The notes: a model not told the origin generated them from the sequence alone. Shown: positions 23,641 through 35,829, numbered from the stretch's first letter. The stretch: 64,000 nucleotides of DNA from Brachypodium distachyon (GCF_000005505.3 NC_016131.3:43919355-43983354), one strand, 5' to 3'. Numbers and translations: made by a program.

Positions 23641-23935
23641 GAGAGGAACGAACGAACAAGAGGTCAAGCGGTGGGAATTTGGACTGGGCCGGTGGGAAGT
23701 TGGGCTGGGTTGGCCGGTTCATGCCTCCCTATCTGAGATTTTCGGGTTTTTTCGGTTTAATCGAAAACCGACGGTTTCTAAACGAAAAAACCGAATCCAA
23801 TTCGGGTTAGCTGTTTGGCTAACCGGATCCTGAACCAAAAACCGAAAAAACCAGATTTTGGTTCGGTTTTGGTTATTTGCTTCCGGTTATCGGTTTTTGG
23901 TTCGGTTTTGCAGAGGGTGACCCGCGTCCGAGACA

Positions 23936-24060
23936 CACACCTGACTAGAATGGCACGTTGACAAGTGGTGTCCCCATGAGTCCATGACTTGGCAGTGGAG
24001 TATTATTCTTTTTTGTGTTAGGCCTTGGCTTTGACTAAAAGTTCTCAGTTTTGACGTACA
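23936..24060 (+). repeat. Dispersed repeat, copy 1 (copy 2 at 52045-52190)
   Basis: The words GAATGGCACGTTGACAAGTGG, TGTCC, CATGACTTGGCAGTGGAG and CCTTGGCTTTGACTAAAAG occur in the same order as at 52056-52170 (GAATGGTTCGTTGACAAGTAG, GTGACTTGGTAGTGGAG, ACTTTGGTTGGATTAAAA). The two stretches are homologous but diverged. Their function is unknown and neither is coding. Confidence 0.65.
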
Positions 24061-24794
24061 ACTATAATAGCTCCTGGTGTTGCATATGTTTAATTTTTGC
24101 TAAAATTTCGTCAAAGTTACAACGTTTGACTTAAGACAAGCCAAATGTAAAGAATTTTAGAAACAAAATGAGTACTTGCTTTACTTAATAGCTGTGACTT
24201 CGCTGCATTCATTTGCACAAATACCTATTATAAATACTAACGGTTGTGATTTTATATCTTACAATTTACGTGTCAACTCTATTAAAGTATATTATGGAGC
24301 GGAGGGAGGGGTACCGAAACTTTCTATGGTATAGCCTCTGTTCGGCAAAAGATTTTTTTTTTGCTAATGCCGTATTGATATTACTTCCTCCGTTCCGAAA
24401 TAAGTGACGTGGATTTGAATCAACGGCAATATGACAAAACACACCAAATGCACCCAATTTCATTAAAGCAACCACGCTACAAGGATGTTCGAAGTTCAGC
24501 AGTCTGAAGCGAAAAGAAAACAACTGTAATACAGGTTCAACAGAACATCGACTGCCAGCTAAAGCACGCTGGCTAGAGATTAACACCAAGTAGGAATGAA
24601 TTATAATACCGTGGTTATAGCATACGTACATGCTCCCTCAGTCACACACATTAAGAGACTCAAATTTGTCCAAATATGAATGTATCTATACACAAATATT
24701 AATGTTCGAAGCTTTTAGTACTAAGAAAAATTGCGGAATGATTCGTAGTAGCAAAGCTAATCAACAAGATTGTATAAGTACTCCATTAAGAAGG
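24061..24794. other. Non-coding sequence with MITE fragments, 3' of the VWA gene
   Basis: Half-elements are visible: GGAGCGGAGGGAGG near 24296, ACTTCCTCCGTTCCGAAATAAGTG near 24381, and CTCCCTCAGTC...AAATTTGTCCAAATATGAATG near 24633-24690. None has both ends intact. No gene was seen. The 3' UTR of the VWA gene probably lies in 24650-24794. Confidence 0.5.
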
Positions 24795-26743
24795 TTAGGA
24801 ACGGGTCGTCGTCGGTGCCGGGGCTGCCGGCTGCTGCTGCCGCTTCTCCCGCGCCTCCCGCGACTCGTCCACCATGGCCCTCATCGCCGGCGTCGCGAAC
24901 GGCCCTGCAGCCGCTGATCCACACTGATGAAAAGGGCTGAACGCCGCCGTCGACCCAAACGCCGGCGTTCCACACTGCAGAAAAGGCGCCGATGCGAAAC
25001 CGGGCGCCGCCGTCGGCGCCATGGCGCCAAACAGGGTAACGCCCGAGGCGCGCTGCTGCGCGTGGGCGCTCGCGCCGGCGAACGCGAACGCGCGGCCGGA
25101 CCGCTCGTACTCCGCCCGGCTGGCCACGCGGGCCGCCAGCTCGCGGAGCTCCCATGCCAGCGCCGCGCACCTGGCGTCGCTGGCAGCGGCAGGCGACCGC
25201 CGCAGCGCGTCCTGCCGCCTGTCGAGTATCCTCGCCGCCTCGCCGTGGTCGCCGCGCTCCGCCGCCGCGCGCGCCGCCGCCATGTCCTCCGCCGCCTCCA
25301 CGCGGAACCGCTCCACCTCCACCTCCTTCGACGGCTCCTCGTCCTCGGCCTCCGCCGGCCGGCGCACCACCGCGTCACCACCGGCCACCTCCATCGACCT
25401 CCCCGTCGCCGCGTCCTTGTACGTGCAGCTCACCTTCAGCAGCCGCGTGGTGACGTCACCCTCCTCGTCGTCGTCTCTGGCGCCGGCGGCTGGCATGTCG
25501 AGGAATACCAGGAAGCGGCGCTCCTCGTCGGCGTAGAGCTCTCCGACGTCCACCTCCGCGGCGCGGCCGTACGCCACGACGCGGCTCGCGTACCGCCCGG
25601 ACTTGACGGCCCTGACGCGCGCGCCGGAGCGGTGCGCCGGGCACGCGATGGCGAGCCACGCCTCCTGCGCCGCCACAGAGAGGACCCCTCCGATGCACTG
25701 CGCGAACGCGTCCTGAACCACCGCCTGGTTCTCGACGAAGGAGAACGTGCCGCCCGCGGTGGCCTCGGCGATCGCGTGCATCGCCGCCGCGTCGTGGTCG
25801 GCGCCGAAGCCGAACGCGTGGACCGGCGTGCCAGAGGACCGGCCGCCGTCGCTTCTGGTCGCCGCCATTAACGAGCGCGGCACGAGGTCGCGGTGGTAAC
25901 TGCGGGTGAAGGAGTCCTGGCCGTCGGAGAGAAGGATGACGGCGGCGACCGCGTTCCTGTGCCGCCTTCCGTCGAGCATCTTGGCGGCAACCGCGAGCCC
26001 GTCGCGGATGTTCGTGCAGCCACCGGCTTGCAGAGACTCGACGGCGAGCTTGGCGGAGGCCCTGCCGGCGTCAGACATGCGGGCCAGGTGGAGGACGCGG
26101 CGGGCGGAGTCGGAGAAGGCGACGATGCTGAGGCGGTCGGCGGGGCCGAGCTTGTCCACGACGAACCCCATGGCGCCCTTCACCAGCGCCAGCTTGTTCC
26201 CCTGCATGCTCCCGCTGACGTCCAGCACCGCCACGAGATCCACCGGCGCGCGAGCCCGGCCAGCGGCGGCCGGAGGAGCCTTGGCGTGCACCAGCACGGC
26301 GAAGTTGTCGACGGCCTCGCCCCGGGCCACGGCCGCGCGCTCGCAGTGCATCTCGAGCGTCACGAGCGGCGCGGCCGTATCGTTCCGGCCGTCGATCGCC
26401 GGAGGCTCGGCGTCCGCGGTCTCCTCGTCGTCATCGAAGCCAAGTACAGATCCGAACGGCTCCAATGGCGTGTCGCCGAAGAAGCTGGGGGTCGGCGCCA
26501 GCCGCCTTGTGAATGGGTTCGAGCTGCTCGTTGAGGGAGCCTGAGTTCCGAACGGAGAGTGTCTTGGCGGGACGGCACCGAAGGAGATGGCGCCGCTCGG
26601 CCCAAACAGGGCTGCAGCCGCCGCTGCGCGGGCGGCGGGGAGGCGAAGGGGTTCTTCGGGGCCGCGGAGCAGACCGAGCAGTCGGCGCCGGTGGCCGCGC
26701 GGGGGTGGAAGCACACGGCGCACCGGTCCGCCTGCATGGCCAT
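24795..26743 (-). CDS. VWA-domain protein with zinc-ribbon-like N-terminus; frameshift between the two parts
   Basis: This intronless, very GC-rich gene ends at a TAA at 24795. The main frame holds a von Willebrand A domain with the MIDAS signature DLVAVLDVSGSM, a later Thr (GGCTNIRDGL) and Asp (ILLSDGQD), followed by a C-terminal region like that of plant VWA/inter-alpha-trypsin-inhibitor-like and WAVH-type proteins (helical, Ala/Arg/Glu-rich). The only good start, the ATG at 26743, is in a different frame. It encodes MAMQADRCAVCFHP and then a second Cys-x2-Cys (CSVCSAAPKNPF). Shifting frame within the GC-rich stretch near 26630-26650 joins this to ARAAAAALFGPSG. The main frame alone has no ATG until about 140 codons in, just before the VWA domain. 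Read literally the gene is frameshifted; a sequencing error is equally possible. No RING finger was seen. The role is inferred to be a protein-interaction or ubiquitin-related factor. Confidence 0.8.
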
Positions 26744-26842
26744 GGACTAAGCTAGCACAGAGAGAAAGAGATCGATCCAATATTCGTGTCGATCTTTTCC
26801 TGAACTTGGATTCGTGTCGAGGATTGGTCGATCCTCGGGGTA

Positions 26843-29800
26843 TCTTTACTATTTTTTAATTTACACTTAGGTTAGTCCATCGTACGTCCTCCTGCACGGC
26901 CGCACCCACGCTCGAAAAACCAGCGTCCCGCACGGTTTTTCTTCCTCTCCGCACCCACGCTGCAAAAAACCGGCCGTCCCGCGTTGGTTTTTCTCCTGGC
27001 TTTTTCCCCACGATCTAAAACCGATGCTATTCTTTCTCTCCCAATGTAGATCGTCACCTGCACCTACCTCCGCCTCCAATCCTCCATCGACGCTGCCGCC
27101 GCCTGTTTCCAGGCCACGCCACAAACGACGGCCGACCTTCCTCTCCTCTCCGGCACGCCAACTGTTCTTGCTTCTTGCCGGCAACAGACTCTATCTGTGA
27201 CCGCTCCATCTGCGCCTCCCTCCACCGCGCCGACGCCGCCCTCGTCCACCGCGGACGACGACACCGCGCTCCCCCGCGGCCGCCACCGCCTTCGCCCTCC
27301 CCGCGTCCGCCGCCACCCTCCACCACGGACGCCGCTGTCCGTCGCAGCCGCCGCCGTCCTGCCTCACCATTTTTTGCAATTACCGCCACCAAAACATGGG
27401 TTTGGTCTCCTTTCCTTAGTGTTCCTACTGCTGATCCTGCATAACCCTAAACGTAAGTTTGGATCCTTGCCTTGCTAATCTGATAGTAATTGTTCGTGGG
27501 GAGGGGAGCAAGCAGGGGTGTGCGTGACTGATTAGTATTAAATCTGGGAATTTTGAGTAATAATGATTGATTGATTAGTACTGATAGCAAATGTTTGTTT
27601 GCTTGTCTTTTTTTTTAAAGGATTTGTTTGCTTGTCTCTGTCACTCCATTATTGACAAATACTGTCAATGACTTCAATGCCATGTTATGTTAGTTCTTCG
27701 TGGGTAATTCCCAGATTTTTTCAGTGAACTTGCATTTTTAACCTGCAACTATTTTGTCAATGTGCAAGTTGGAGATATTATTGTCCAAGTGCAAGATAAA
27801 ACGATTATGCTACTATTCATTTGCAGTTGCCTTTCTTACTAATACAGCAGATTCAGTGTCTGATTATTTTTTCTTGGTTATGTTTACTTAGTCCAGATTG
27901 CTTGGAAGTTAGAAGTACCATCCGTAAGTTTTGAATGCTGAACTCTTTACTTGCAATAGCATGATTACAGACATAACTAAGGCATCGAGACTGCAAGTTC
28001 TTGTGAGTTTAACCATTAGTTTCTTCTCATTGTAATATCATCCTAAATTTTTCTCCCTCTGCTGCTTTCAGGATAAATAAGCATACATATACACATTTGG
28101 CATGCGAAGCATCGTCATCATTTATAGGCAGACCGTGAGAGAAGAGCAGTTATTTGATGATAATTCTCGACCTAGCCATGCTTTAGATGGTAGCTCACAT
28201 CCAAAAGGGAGTGTTTAAAAGTGGTGAAGTTTCTGCCCAGGGTGTCACAAAGGCGAAGTTTCTGCAGTTTTCAACCATCAGCAGAACAATATGTCACATT
28301 AATTATTGAGTTCATCCCAGTTGAGCAGAATTGGGAGATTGACACACCATTAGACCGAAGCAGGCTTTCCGAATTGAGGAACCCCAAGGATCCTCTTTGG
28401 GGTCAGTTTATACATAAGTCTACTCGCAAGTTTATTACTAATTGTTTATAACTTTATCTAATTAGCTGCATTTTGGGGCATGCATTTCAGTCTACTGAAA
28501 GCATTTGAATATTCCCTTTTCAGTATTACATCTGTTCATTTTTTAGTAGCTCTGATATCACCACAGGAATCACCAGAATCGGCGATTATAAACTATATGA
28601 TCATGTGCTTTAGAGTAAGTTATCTTTCCATTGAACCATAATGACAACTCAATTTTCAGCAGGTTTTGTGTAAGTACTTACCTGAACTTCTTATCAATTT
28701 TCAGCAAGTTGTCATTTGAGTTAATATAATAGTGGAAACTGAAGCTTTCCAGGTAACTATATATGTTTTTTTTAGGCCAGGTAACTATATCTGTTGGGAG
28801 CTTCAATGGGATATTGAGGAAAGTAGTGCCAGATAGACCTGAAGTGGTGATGGTAAAATTAAGAGTAATAAGAAACAAAATTGATAGGTGTGCCATCAGC
28901 GAAAGACTTGTCCAACAACATGGTATCTACTAAAGATGTCGTAAGGGTTATTGAGGGGGCATGTAAGGTGTGTTTCAATTCATGTTTATTAAATGCATTA
29001 ATTGGTTTTATTGGTGCATCATTTTGTTCTGTAAGGTCGATACATTTATATGCAATTGTTGGATGCTAACTGATCCAAAAGAGGTATCGTGCTTTATTGC
29101 AGTGACATATCATTATTTTGAAGCAAACTATCACTATTGGTTTACTGTTCTCTTGAGTGCATAGCCTATGGCTTCTCAATTTCATCTGTACATGTTTTAG
29201 TTAACTTGGCATGGTACTCAGACACCACGTGTATATTTTTAGTTTAAGAAATGGCTTGTTTCTAAAATATGATCATTAACTGAAGGGAGCGAGGTGTCAG
29301 GGCGCCGGTTTCAGGAAATTGTCTGGGCGAGAAAGTTAAGGACGATTTAACTAAATGGTGCAGTAAAACATTGCGAGTCTGAGAGGGTTGGAGAAATAGA
29401 ACGTGGTATCTTCATTGACACTGATTCAGTGATCCGCCACGTCGTCTTGTGTTGGGTTATTTACAGCATCCAAGCTTTGATATTCTTTATTCTGACTTCT
29501 CTTGTTCTGCTATAAGCATGTAAGAAACTTGTACTTCCTCCTCCAATATTAGTTGTCGAAATATTACATGTATCTAGACGTTTTTTAGGTATAGATACAT
29601 CCATATTTGGATAAATTTGGGACAACTAATATTGGACGGAGGGAGCACGTAATTTCTGTAAAATTATGCCTTTGAACAGAGAAGATGTATGTAGCCTTTT
29701 TCTATGTTCTGTTATTTATAACATCATTTAAACTTTGATAAAAGTTTCAGCTCGCCCCTAATTCCAGAAATTTAAATTAGTTGTTATATTGCAATGTGGG

Positions 29801-29847
29801 GCATTTTATTTTTGTTGTTCCGTAGCAACGCACGGACACTCCGCTGG
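26843..29847 (+). mobile_element. Helitron A, non-autonomous, carrying host-like sequence
   Basis: The 5' end is A|TCTTTACTATTTTTTAATTTACAC. The 3' end is CCGTAGCAACGCACGGACAC, then TCCGCTGG|T, a short hairpin followed by CTRR and inserted between A and T as Helitrons do. The size is about 3.0 kb. Inside, 27060-27480 is GC-rich and looks like a captured 5' UTR/first exon that ends CATAACCCTAAAC|GTAAGTTTGG. The rest is AT-rich with possible introns. No Rep/helicase was seen. Its 5' end is only 100 bases upstream of the VWA gene start codon. The captured gene is not recognised. Confidence 0.6.
29532..29646. mobile_element. Stowaway-like MITE nested in Helitron A
   Basis: TA-CTTCCTCCTCCAATATTAGTTGTC pairs with GACAACTAATATTGGACGGAGGGAG. 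It is the same subfamily as 19181 and lies 200 bases before the Helitron 3' end. Confidence 0.85.
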
Positions 29848-30059
29848 TTTATACTGTATCCCAGAGCTAGGCATATGCATGCAAAGGATGCAACCGACGT
29901 AGTTAGCGTTGATGAGACGAAGCGGAGTAGTCAACTCAAGGAGGCCGGGAGAGACGGGAAACTGTCGTCTGTCAAGATTATGTATTAGCACTGCGTTCTC
30001 CTGACGCTGAAAATTAGTTTCCATATGTACAATACTACTCCTGTACTAGCAATCCTGTA
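29848..30059. other. Short spacer between Helitrons A and B
   Basis: About 210 bases separate two Helitron 3' ends that face each other. There is no gene. The GTACTAGCAATCCTGTACTAGCAAG string repeats the CTAG terminus twice, perhaps a footprint of repeated insertion at one site. Confidence 0.45.
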
Positions 30060-30776
30060 CTAGCAAGAGTGTCCGTGTGTTGTTACGGAATAACTTTTTT
30101 CGTGCGGGAAATTAGTTTCGTGTGGGGAGGAGGACGGGAGCTTACACTCGTGTCGTGCGGGAGATTGAGAGGACCTGGGTATTAGGTGGCATATTAGACG
30201 TAATTTCGGTGACGTGACGTACCGCGACGTCCGTACCATCATCACTAACTCCAATTTATACTTTTCAATTGGTTCAGTTCAGCACACCGTTTTGGCGTTC
30301 TCCCTCCCGTATTCTCCCCGTTACCCAATTTCTCCATAGCCGTTGCTTACTTGAAACTCCATGGCTCCCGCTGGCCACTGGTTCCTCCTCAAGTGGCCGC
30401 CTCCTACTCCTCCAGCGGACTCCGCCACCGCCTTTCTCGCGGGAGCTCGTCAGCGCGATCGGCTCGGATGTGGGAGGCCTTATTTTTGCAGGGATTGACA
30501 ACAGCTAAGCGAAACTTTTTTTTTCTCGTGCAGGAGTGACATATCCCTCGTAATTTTGATGAAAAGACCTATCATGACGTCCGTACCATCACCACCAACT
30601 CTAATTTGCAGACGGCTCGGATGCGGGAGGCCTTATTTTTGCAGGGATTGACAACAGCTAAGCGAAACGTTTTTTTTTCTCGTGTCGGAGTGGCATATCC
30701 CTCGTAATTTTGATAAAAAGATCTACCGGGACGTCCGTACCATCACCACCAACTCCAATTTAATATATTGTATAGA
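30060..30776 (-). mobile_element. Helitron B, 717 bp, with internal duplication
   Basis: On the minus strand the 5' end is A|TCTATACAATATATTAAATT, then GGAGTTGGTGGTGATGG. The 3' end is CCGTAACAACACACGGACAC, then TCTTGCTAG|T. This is a complete pair of Helitron termini with the expected A/T insertion context. Inside, a block containing GACAACAGCTAAGCGAAAC, ATATCCCTCGTAATTTTGAT and GACGTCCGTACCATCACCAC is tandemly duplicated (about 30455-30610 and 30611-30765). A third copy of the 5'-terminal motif sits at 30212-30255. No functional coding capacity was seen. Confidence 0.72.
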
Positions 30777-30811
30777 TATAGATATAGATACACACACCTT
30801 GTTACTCCATA

Positions 30812-33800
30812 TCTATTATATATTAAATTAAAATTAAATATTAAAAGTACACGACGGAGCAATAAAAAAAACAGATAGGCTACAAAATCACACAAAAATA
30901 TCTGACCTTTAATTTGGTGGCCCCTGTTTAAAGTATGAAACCATGACCGTCCGATATAAAATCGTGATTTTCCATCCTCACGCACCCGCGCGATCAGTCA
31001 CGGCCAGGCCCATCCGTTTAGTCTCCAATTTAGACCAGTCACGTACGTTTTGGTACATGGACCTTCCTATTTTTCTAATGAATCATGTTTTCCATATATA
31101 ACAAGTACGTACATGCACAGGTACATGCACCTTCCTATTTCTTTACTCCACATACCAAATCAATCATATTTTCCATGTACAACACGTCCGTGCAGACGCG
31201 AACTCAAACATACCAAATACTCTCTCCGACGCGAACTCAAACATACCAAATACTCTTTCCGTTTCTGAATACTTGTCGCTGTTTCAGGAACGGAGAGAGT
31301 ATACGAGTAGACCGCAACTGTTGATCTAAAGTAGCAAAATAATTATCCACCTATGCCATATGTGAAAATAAACCTTTCCTTTCCGACCTCCCTTCTCCTC
31401 AATCGAGTTCTCTTTCCGATCTCACGACATGCCTGAGAGCCGCTGCGGCTCTCTCGATCTCTACGTGCGCCCTTGGCTGCGCGCATCTGCCGGCGGCCAG
31501 CGACTCAACTCGGCCACGAACCCAATGTCTTTTTATCTGCCGTTCCACCCTACCGTCGCAGACTCGCCGAATGCGCGCGCTTCGGGTGCAGGTGCGGCGA
31601 CCTCGCTGTCTCCCTAACCCCTAGGTATCATGCAGCAACATGTGTACGTGCATGAACATGAAATCAGTGACTCAGGGGGGAGGCCCAGCCGGATTGGTTC
31701 TTGCATTAATCTGCATATGTTTTAAATTCCATCTCAAGGTCGCCGGCGGCCGCTACCTACATGATCTAGGTATCTTCCTACTTTGTGGTGATTTTTGAGT
31801 AATTGGTCTTATCTATTAGTTTAATTTCTTTGTGGTTATTCTGGACGAAGTGGTATGTCTAGAAGATTAAAAACAATTTGATTAATTCTCATTATATGCT
31901 GACCTGAGATTTTTTATGGAGTACTAAGGACAGACATATGCCTTACGATTAATTAATATAACACTCTTTCATCCCAACTAAGAATAGGCCAATGGCAGAT
32001 AATTCTGTTACTCTATTTTTTCCATGTCCTGCTCGACGTGGCATGTGAAAATTAGTTTGTGCCACACCAAAATACTATATATGGTAGGAAAAGAAATGCT
32101 AAATATTGTAATGTAGAATCAGAGTATGTTAAAATTTCAAATTTTCTTTGTTGTTAAATGTGTTCTCTACATGTCATGATGACCAGGTCCCCAATTGAGA
32201 AGTGATTTATATGTAGATCTTTTTTGCGGATGATTTACTAAAGAGGACTTCTAAGCTCATGAGCTTTCCTGGATAAAGTAGGAAAAATGTTGCAGGGCAT
32301 TTGCGAGTTTGGCATTTTATAAGAAGAAACCATTTTACAATACGAACTACAAAACGGTGTTTTTTCTTATGCAAACCATCTAACATGTCCTTCCGATGTA
32401 TTATGTATATTTTAGGAATATACTGAAGGTTAGATCTAGAAAGAGTTTGCGGTCATTAGAATTATCGATAGTACTATGAATCACTTCAGTTTGTACGTCT
32501 TGGAAATTGTGTTTGAATGCTTGATTTGTGTAATTGTCCATGCAAATGAAATATTCAGTTGCATGCTAGCAATAGTGAAGACTTTGATATTACAACAAGT
32601 TCCTATTGTTTGAAGAAAAACCAACAGACACAAGCTTTCTACGGTAAATATCAGGAGCAAACTCTTAGATATAATCTTTCCATGATGTACCAAAGACACT
32701 TTTCACCTTTCATAAATATTATTCCAGTATTTGCTCGGTTTAATGTGGTGTATCCCTCTAATTTTTCAGCAAGTTATCATGTTTGGTAGTTGTCCAATGT
32801 CTTTTTATTCAGTAGTTTTCAAACAATTGTTGTTGTGTTTCTGGAATGATACAGCTCTTATTATTTTTGCATAATCTAGGTTGTATTAAAAAGGCTAAAT
32901 AGAGTGTCTGAGCAACATGATGCAACTGGATATCCTAAAACATCTGCAGTTGAAAGCACTTCAGGTGTACAGATACAATATTTTTCTTTGTACAAATTTT
33001 ACATTTCTGAATAGCATATTATTCAGTATATAGACTTCAATTTTTTGGCAAAAGACTCATTTGATCATATTTTTGCACGACCTTTGCAATTTGACATATA
33101 CTATCACCATGAACATCCATGATTTATTTTCAAAGTATTCGCAATTATGTTGAGTAGGGTGTAGAGGAGACATGATAAATGTTACGTATGGCACCTTGTG
33201 TGTAAAACCTATGTTTCTTTTGCATTGAACAACAAAATGATTTTATTCTGTCATGAAGTATTTAATATGCCATTGAGAAGTCAATGCATTTTTGCTTTGC
33301 TCTAGCACTCATTTGTTGCGGAAAAGTACCTTTCAGTAGTCATAAAAGTCTGTTTGTGCTGGCATATAACAAAAATACTACTGAAATCTTATGTTGACGA
33401 TGGTAACTTGGACCATGTATTCATCATCTATGACAGCCTACCATTTGGAGGATCTATATTACTAACTCCGTTCATAAATACATATCATCCTACAATGTAG
33501 GTAGTAGAACTTCACCAAATTGTGCTCTCAGTATTTATAGAAAACATCATTATCATCAGATATGTTAAAAAATACTAATAAAATATTCTATTTATACCAA
33601 TTTTCATGAACATATTTGCACGAAAAGAAATGGTCAAAGTTTCATATTAAGGATTTTACCTTATTTCTAAAATAACATGTATATCTAAGCGAGGAGCAAG
33701 GGGCAAATCATTTTTTTAGCATCTAGGCATAGATGTAGCTCGAACAATTTATTGCTTTTAGTTGCAATTATTTCATGGTTCCCCAATATTGGGTTGTACC

Positions 33801-34344
33801 CCTTTCCCTGTAAATATGTCATACACGGTTTATATATTTATGCTTGCATCCATTGGTGGGTACATATGCTCAATTAGTTTTGGATTTTCTACAGTTAAAA
33901 AGCTTCTAAAATTAGTCCATTGTGTGTACTGATGTTCACTATTAATTTTTAAAATGTTGTTTCAGTACTACCATATATAATAATAATTTGATTTACCATC
34001 TTTATGTCTTTTATGGATTCTTTTTGCAGTTTCCAGATTCTTTATGAGCTCTTCTGGTGTAAGAAAATTGCCCTCTTTGTGTGTCTTCTTCATAATGTGC
34101 AAGCCCTGAATTGTTCTTTTAAGTTCCAGATTTCTGGATGTGCAATCTTTCAGAAATGTGTGTCTGTTTTTAAGAGCAAAGATCCATAGTCAGCTCCTTA
34201 TGAGCCATGCAAATTTGCCTAATTCAATAGAAAACAATTCACTTGCTCATTGGGTTTCAAAACAGTTTTGATTAGGGCAAATAGGATACTGATAAAACAT
34301 GTACAAAAAACTTGTCCGCGCATGTGCGTGGGCCGCTTCCCTAG
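30812..34344 (+). mobile_element. Helitron C, about 3.5 kb, non-autonomous
   Basis: The proposed 5' end is A|TCTATTATATATTAAATTAAAA. The 3' end is very clear: CTTGTCCGCGCATGTGCGTGG, then GCCGCTTCCCTAG|T (a GCGCATGTGCG hairpin about 12 bases before CTAG). The interior is AT-rich, with a GC-rich captured-looking piece at 31370-31620 and long intron-like stretches, and no Rep/helicase. A 33-bp tandem duplication (GACGCGAACTCAAACATACC..., about 31194-31259) and a 51-bp MITE (31251-31301) lie within it. The 5' end is less certain than the 3' end. Confidence 0.6.
31251..31301. mobile_element. Minimal 51-bp MITE-like hairpin
   Basis: TA-CTCTTTCCGTTTCTGAATACTTG runs straight into TTTCAGGAACGGAGAGAG-TA. 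Only the terminal inverted repeats remain, around a loop of about 10 bases. Confidence 0.65.
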
Positions 34345-34639
34345 TTAAGGAATAATGGAACACGCGGCAAAAGAATAGGCAAAAGCGCGACCCATGACGG
34401 GAATTGGCAAAACGTAGCAAGGGCGGATTGGGTTTTAGCTAGGGCATGTATGTGTTTGGAAAATTTCATCGCAAAAGGAAAAGGGGTTGTAGTACTCCTA
34501 CCCAAATGGATGGAAAATCATGTCCCAACAAACGTAGCGGCCACCCGCGACCAAGCTCCTCCTACTACCGCGATGTAAAAAGAACCAAAAAAATATGTTG
34601 TATTTTTCTAGTTTCCACAAGAGAGGTTGTTTAAATTGA

Positions 34640-35800
34640 TTAGTTTCTGTCTACAATCCCATTTTGATTTAAACCAGATTCTGGGAAGATCTGTGGGATG
34701 GGGATTCTACTCTTGCTGATAGGTTCCCTAGGTTGTACACACTCACCTTTAGTAAAAATATCACTGTGGACAAAGTGGTGCAGTCGGGCGGCGTGTCTAA
34801 TTTTCAGAAGAACTTTGTGGCGTGAATTAGGTGTTTCTTGTAATGAGCTAAGGGAGTTCATTTCACATGTGCAACTATCTGATACCGGGGATTCTGTTAA
34901 ATGGCCGAAAGGGGACAAGGGTTATACAGTTAAGAGCATGTACAATGTTCGCCAAACAAGGAGGCCCCAAGGGATCTATAAAAAGTTGTGGAAAATGAAA
35001 CTGCCGGCTAAAATTAAAATTTTCTTGTGGTTAGTTCTTTGAAGAAGAATTCTGATTAAACATAATCTGTGCAAAAGGGGCTGGCTGGGGGATAAAAATT
35101 GTATGTTTTGTGCAGGTGCTGAGTCTATGGATCACCTGTTTTTTCTTGTCCTTTGGCTGGTTTCATGCGGGGGATTGCTCAGGTAGCTTTTGGCGTTGAT
35201 CAGGCTCCCAGATCAATGGAAACAACTGGGGGTGTGTTTCGGTCAATTCCATGGGAGTAGACTGGTAGCTACTAAGATTTTCATATCTGCTCTGTTTTGG
35301 ACTTTATGGAAGACGTGAAATAAGGCCAGTTTTGATCATGTATTGCCGCATGATCCGGTTGGGGTGGTTTTTCACTGCTTTCACTGGATTGATTTTTCGC
35401 TTGATTTGCAGATCCCAAAGGTGGCAAGGGTGCTGGAACAAGGAGCTGAAGCTTTTCAGAGGGTGTTGCGCGAAGTTTTTGATCGATCTAAGGGCTGGAC
35501 GCCTTTGGGAAGAAGGATTGAAGACTGAAGACCTGACCATTTCAGCTGTGGGCTGTCCTGTTTTGGTTAGGGCACTGTTGACGTCCGTCAAATTGGCCTG
35601 GTAGTCAGGCGTTTTGTTTTTTCTACTACTGTTGTTCCTATTATGTCCTTTGGTTATGCTGGTGACCTGTGTAGTAGTAGCTTCTGTTCAAATTGTTGCA
35701 AAAGCCGTCCGTGTAAACACTATATATGGTTTCGTTAAGGAAACTGGGGGAAACCCTTTGATCAAAAAAGGTTAATTCAGGATGGAGAGAGTATAAAAAT
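34640..35800 (+). mobile_element. LINE (L1-type) 3' portion with reverse-transcriptase zinc-binding region, decayed
   Basis: Translated pieces in more than one frame give FWEDLWDGDSTLADRFPRLY, GYTVKSMYN, KLWKMKLPAKIKIFLWLV and NCMFCAGAESMDHLFF. That is the order and motif set of the zinc-binding (zf-RVT) region after the reverse transcriptase of plant L1 elements. Stops and frame changes break it. The 3' end (TTCTACTACTGTTGTTCCTA ... ATGGTTTCGTTAAGGAAACTGG ... AATTCAGGATGG) is shared with 38140-38325. It fills the gap between Helitron C and the Helitron terminus at 35830. Confidence 0.75.
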
Positions 35801-35829
35801 GGGGTTCTTTATCTCTCGTATACTTAGAA

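Larger units (their letters stand above)
20197..23919 (-). mobile_element. hAT-superfamily DNA transposon (full-length structure, transposase broken)
   Basis: The left end CACCCTGTGCATTCGGTTTCGG and the inverted right end CACCCTCTGCAAAACCGAACC form short imperfect terminal inverted repeats. Just inside both ends are clusters of (C/T)GGTTT and its complement (20206-20335 and 23740-23910), as expected for hAT subterminal binding repeats. Between them the minus strand carries a BED-zinc-finger hAT transposase. Internal tandem repeats occur at 20400-20600 and 23320-23640. An 8-bp target duplication is not evident (CAGCGTCT versus ACCCGCGT), so the ends may be off by a few bases or the duplication has decayed. 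Confidence 0.75.

Noticed and set aside
23188..23833. Frames of 150-208 codons on both strands near the hAT end
   Set aside because: They are generated by tandem GGCGGC/GAGAGA repeats in the element's non-coding end.
24881..26755. Many long frames (up to 314 codons) on both strands across the VWA gene
   Set aside because: They are shadows of a very GC-rich coding sequence. Only the minus frame with MIDAS motifs and the short ATG frame with CxxC pairs make protein sense.
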